Below are positions 14,025 to 16,186 of a DNA stretch of 16,186 nt, piece by piece; the first letter of the stretch is position 1; the number at the start of each line of letters is the position of its first letter. The DNA lies in NCBI GenBank assembly GCA_002407645.1, contig DHNU01000011.1, positions 5,377 through 21,562 of the forward strand. The letters run 5' to 3'. Under the pieces are notes generated by a model that had not been told where the DNA came from, made no database searches, and saw only the letters and a program-made list of their open reading frames with translations. The DNA is from Ruminococcaceae bacterium UBA5408 (GTDB taxonomy: Bacteria; Bacillota; Clostridia; Oscillospirales; Acutalibacteraceae). The position numbers were made by a program, and so were the translations under genes.

Positions 14025-15125
14025 TTATGTTTCTGATTTTATTATCTCACTTTTATCTTCTGAATTAATATTATTATCCTCATTAATATAAGTAGGTTTC
14101 ATTTTTTTGTTTTTACTTCCAAGACCGGCAAAAAATGAACCTACGATAATGCAGGAGTAATAGGCAACAAAACGCCAAAGGAGCATTGCCTGGCGGATAA
14201 TATCCTGCTTAAAAAATATTTGGAACAGAACAAGGAAACTTCCTTCCGCCGCACCCGCCGCGCCCGGAAGTGGAGTATAGGTTGATATCATTGTGACAAA
14301 ACTCTGCGCCGCAATCATATCAATAATTGGTGCTCCGGGGTTTTTAAATGCTTTGTAAATAAAAAACGGCACAGCGAATAAGGCTGTAAGCTGAATTACG
14401 GTATAAATATAAATTTTTACCATCGTCAGTTTATTCCCCTGCAGCGCACGATTGTTTTTAATATAAAATTTAAGCTGGCTGTGTACTTTTTCACTTACTT
14501 CTTTTGGATTTTTTACTATGCGAACTTTTGTCAGAATCCATATGACTCCGTTTATCAATTTTGTTGTAAATTTTGGACTTTTTACAAAAAGGAGTAATAA
14601 TACTACAATTGCAGACTGGCACAAAAAGCCGATAAAAGCAAGCGCCATAAATCCCTGAATTTTACTGCGAAAAAACGAGTATTTAATAATTATTACCATT
14701 AATGAATAGAGCGTAATAGAAGTCTGATAAACCAAAAATTTGCGTGCCAAAACAGACAGAGCTATTCCCGAAGTTACGCCCTGCCTTGTAAGTGCCAAAA
14801 GCTGCATCGGCTGACCTGCAACCGCAAAAGGCGTTACAGAATTAAAATACTGTCCTACCATTGTAACCTTAAATGCACTGGAAAATTTATATCTCATATT
14901 ATATGCCGCCGACACAAGCTCTTTTGTGACAAGGCTGTCCATAAACCAGCTTGTAAGAACACATCCGATTGAACCTATTAGCCAATACGGATTAAGTGTT
15001 GGCAGACTGTGGCATAAAGTTACGAAATTATTTTCGTAACTACAAAAATAGGCGAGCAACCCCAGTGAAAGTGCAAAAAGCGCAATCTGAAATACTTTAG
15101 CCGCCTTACTTTTGTTTTGATTCAT
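14025..15125 (-). CDS. Flippase-like integral membrane protein (LPG synthase TM / YbhN / UPF0104 family)
   Basis: The 366-residue protein has about eight hydrophobic segments and the two marks of the family: VGQYFNSVTPFAVAGQPMQLL (90-110) and PLPGAAGAAEGSF (285-297). The family covers the flippase half of MprF and stand-alone proteins, some thought to move lipids or lipid-linked sugars across the membrane. There is no aminoacyl-transferase (GNAT-like) domain, so lysylation of phosphatidylglycerol is not expected. The last 30 residues are a charged cytoplasmic tail. It follows the glycosyltransferase gene by 27 bases and precedes nadE by 25. The pairing with a glycosyltransferase suggests work on a glycolipid or surface polysaccharide precursor. 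GGGAGT lies about 12 bases before the start, rather far. Confidence 0.85.
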   Translation of the reverse strand: MNQNKSKAAKVFQIALFALSLGLLAYFCSYENNFVTLCHSLPTLNPYWLIGSIGCVLTSWFMDSLVTKELVSAAYNMRYKFSSAFKVTMVGQYFNSVTPFAVAGQPMQLLALTRQGVTSGIALSVLARKFLVYQTSITLYSLMVIIIKYSFFRSKIQGFMALAFIGFLCQSAIVVLLLLFVKSPKFTTKLINGVIWILTKVRIVKNPKEVSEKVHSQLKFYIKNNRALQGNKLTMVKIYIYTVIQLTALFAVPFFIYKAFKNPGAPIIDMIAAQSFVTMISTYTPLPGAAGAAEGSFLVLFQIFFKQDIIRQAMLLWRFVAYYSCIIVGSFFAGLGSKNKKMKPTYINEDNNINSEDKSEIIKSET

Positions 15126-15152
15126 ATTGTAAGCTTACTCCCTATACGCGTA

Positions 15153-16127
15153 TTAGCGGGTAGAGTAATCCTTTTCAAGCTTTTCCGGTGAACAAACAAC
15201 ATCCGGTAATTTTGTGTACATCGGACTGAATTCATCTGCGGAATAATGCTTTAAAGCACGGGATACACGCCTCATATTGGTTAAACACCCACGCATACAT
15301 TTTTTCTCATTATGGAGTTTTAATACATACAAATAACAACATACACTTGTTTTTCTTGTAAGTGCAAGATAACTCCTCCTGTATTTTCCATAAACCCCAT
15401 TTCTTTCAAGGGATATTCTTACCATTGCAATAGCACGGATAAAATCGTTTATTTTGTCCGCATTCATTGTTGCGAGTGTACTTGTGGGATGTTGGTTATA
15501 ATAGTAAAGCGGGCGGTCAATAATTGCCACTTGGTTCGCTCTGCCAAATAACTTATTTGCTATTGCCATATCTTCAAAACACATGGATGGGAATTTAACA
15601 CCTTCAAACAGACTTCTTTTATAAATTTTATTCCACATCAAACTTTGAATTTGGACATCGTGCAAAAGCTTATTCATTGCCTGCTCTCGAGTAAAAACTC
15701 CGCGGCATCTAAACGGATATTCATAGAGAAAATCGTTTTCAACAAAACGGTAATAATAGTAACAACAAGCTATATCACTTCCTGTATCTACAGATGCATT
15801 ATAAAGTTCCTCAAGATATGTGGGTGAAACATAGTCGTCGCTGTCAATAAAGCATAAGTATTCGCCGCGGGCAATTTCAAGACCTGCATTTCGGGCAGCT
15901 GAAATCCCACCGTTTTTCTGGTCGATAACGGTAATGCAGTCGTATTTTTCTTCAAAATGTTTAAGTATTTTTAAAGTATCATCTTTAGAACCGTCGTTAA
16001 CGGCAATTATTTCAAAATCTTTAAAAGTTTGCTCTATCAGAGATAAAAGGCATTTTCCAATATACTTCTCTACATTATATACGGGAATGATTATGCTAAT
16101 CTTTGGGATAATATTATTTTCTGCCAA
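15153..16127 (-). CDS. Family 2 glycosyltransferase
   Basis: The 324-residue cytoplasmic enzyme has a GT-A fold domain: SIIIPVYNVEKYIGKCLLSL (11-30), the nucleotide-binding AVNDGSKDDT with Asp45, NGGISAARNAGLEIARGEYL (72-91) and the metal-binding DSDD (95-98). Next come WNKIYKRSLF and FED (184-186), the latter in the place of the ED catalytic motif. No membrane segments are seen. Donor and acceptor are unknown. Enzymes of this subtype often build surface polysaccharides or teichoic-acid-like polymers. The start is a TTG with AAAGGA 9 bases upstream; the ATG just before it opens only a two-codon frame (ATGAGCTAA). It is the first visible gene of the operon with the flippase-like gene and nadE. 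Confidence 0.9.
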   Translation of the reverse strand: MAENNIIPKISIIIPVYNVEKYIGKCLLSLIEQTFKDFEIIAVNDGSKDDTLKILKHFEEKYDCITVIDQKNGGISAARNAGLEIARGEYLCFIDSDDYVSPTYLEELYNASVDTGSDIACCYYYYRFVENDFLYEYPFRCRGVFTREQAMNKLLHDVQIQSLMWNKIYKRSLFEGVKFPSMCFEDMAIANKLFGRANQVAIIDRPLYYYNQHPTSTLATMNADKINDFIRAIAMVRISLERNGVYGKYRRSYLALTRKTSVCCYLYVLKLHNEKKCMRGCLTNMRRVSRALKHYSADEFSPMYTKLPDVVCSPEKLEKDYSTR

Positions 16128-16151
16128 ATTAGCTCATCCTTTCTTCGTGCA

Positions 16152-16164
16152 CGGCACTATGCCG
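16152..16164 (-). other. Small hairpin in the leader of the glycosyltransferase gene
   Basis: CGGCA and TGCCG form a 5-bp stem with a 3-base loop, 25 bases upstream of the TTG start. A GATAAT at 16171-16166 could be a -10 box, but its -35 would lie outside the window, so the promoter cannot be judged. Confidence 0.35.
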
Positions 16165-16186
16165 CATTATCATATAACAATTAATT

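Noticed and set aside
16144..16150. A single TTCGTGC near the right end, similar to the operator octamer
   Set aside because: Single copy, seven of eight bases, on the other strand and without a second repeat; expected by chance.

Overview
The window looks like a piece of chromosome from a spore-forming, AT-rich Gram-positive bacterium of the class Clostridia, plausibly a gut Ruminococcaceae/Oscillospirales type. Supporting this are spoVAC and spoVAD genes, strong AGGAGG ribosome binding sites, TTG starts, a TPP riboswitch in Firmicutes style and ABC-2 transporters. No rRNA, tRNA, CRISPR array, integrase or transposase was seen. The species assignment is an inference.

Layout. 1-279: the 3' end of a GNAT acetyltransferase. 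383-1912 (+): a phosphoglucomutase/phosphomannomutase with a clear promoter, ending at a bidirectional terminator shared with the convergent spoVAC-spoVAD operon (2178-3667, -). 3859-4602 (+): a signal-less lytic transglycosylase, followed by a terminator. 4668-5003 (-): a protein with two zinc ribbons and its own promoter. 5167-7119 (-): a thiamine operon with a TPP riboswitch, thiM, a thiamine-binding (MTH1187/YqgV-type) protein gene and thiE, tightly overlapping. 7260-11940 (-): an AT-richer accessory operon. 12101-16127 (-): glycosyltransferase, membrane flippase-like protein and glutamine-dependent NAD synthetase, ending at a strong terminator.

The most interesting part is the accessory operon. 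Reading along the minus strand it has two direct repeats (TTTCGTGC, 21-bp period) just upstream of a good promoter, a near-perfect 20-bp palindrome in the leader, a 22-codon leader ORF that stops 2 nt before the next start, a Sec-exported 139-residue protein, a stable intercistronic hairpin, a 383-residue lipoprotein, two ABC-2 permeases, a BcrA-type ATPase, and a decayed second lipoprotein gene. The layout is what one expects of a regulated secreted peptide or protein plus a transporter for its export or for immunity. The operator geometry resembles LytTR-type response regulator sites. No regulator gene lies in the window. Two copies of one hairpin/terminator element, with 17 of 20 loop bases identical and in the same orientation, bracket this operon exactly, which suggests a cassette that could be gained or lost by recombination.

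The other operons are housekeeping: thiamine salvage under TPP control, spore dipicolinic acid uptake, NAD synthesis and envelope glycan or lipid work.
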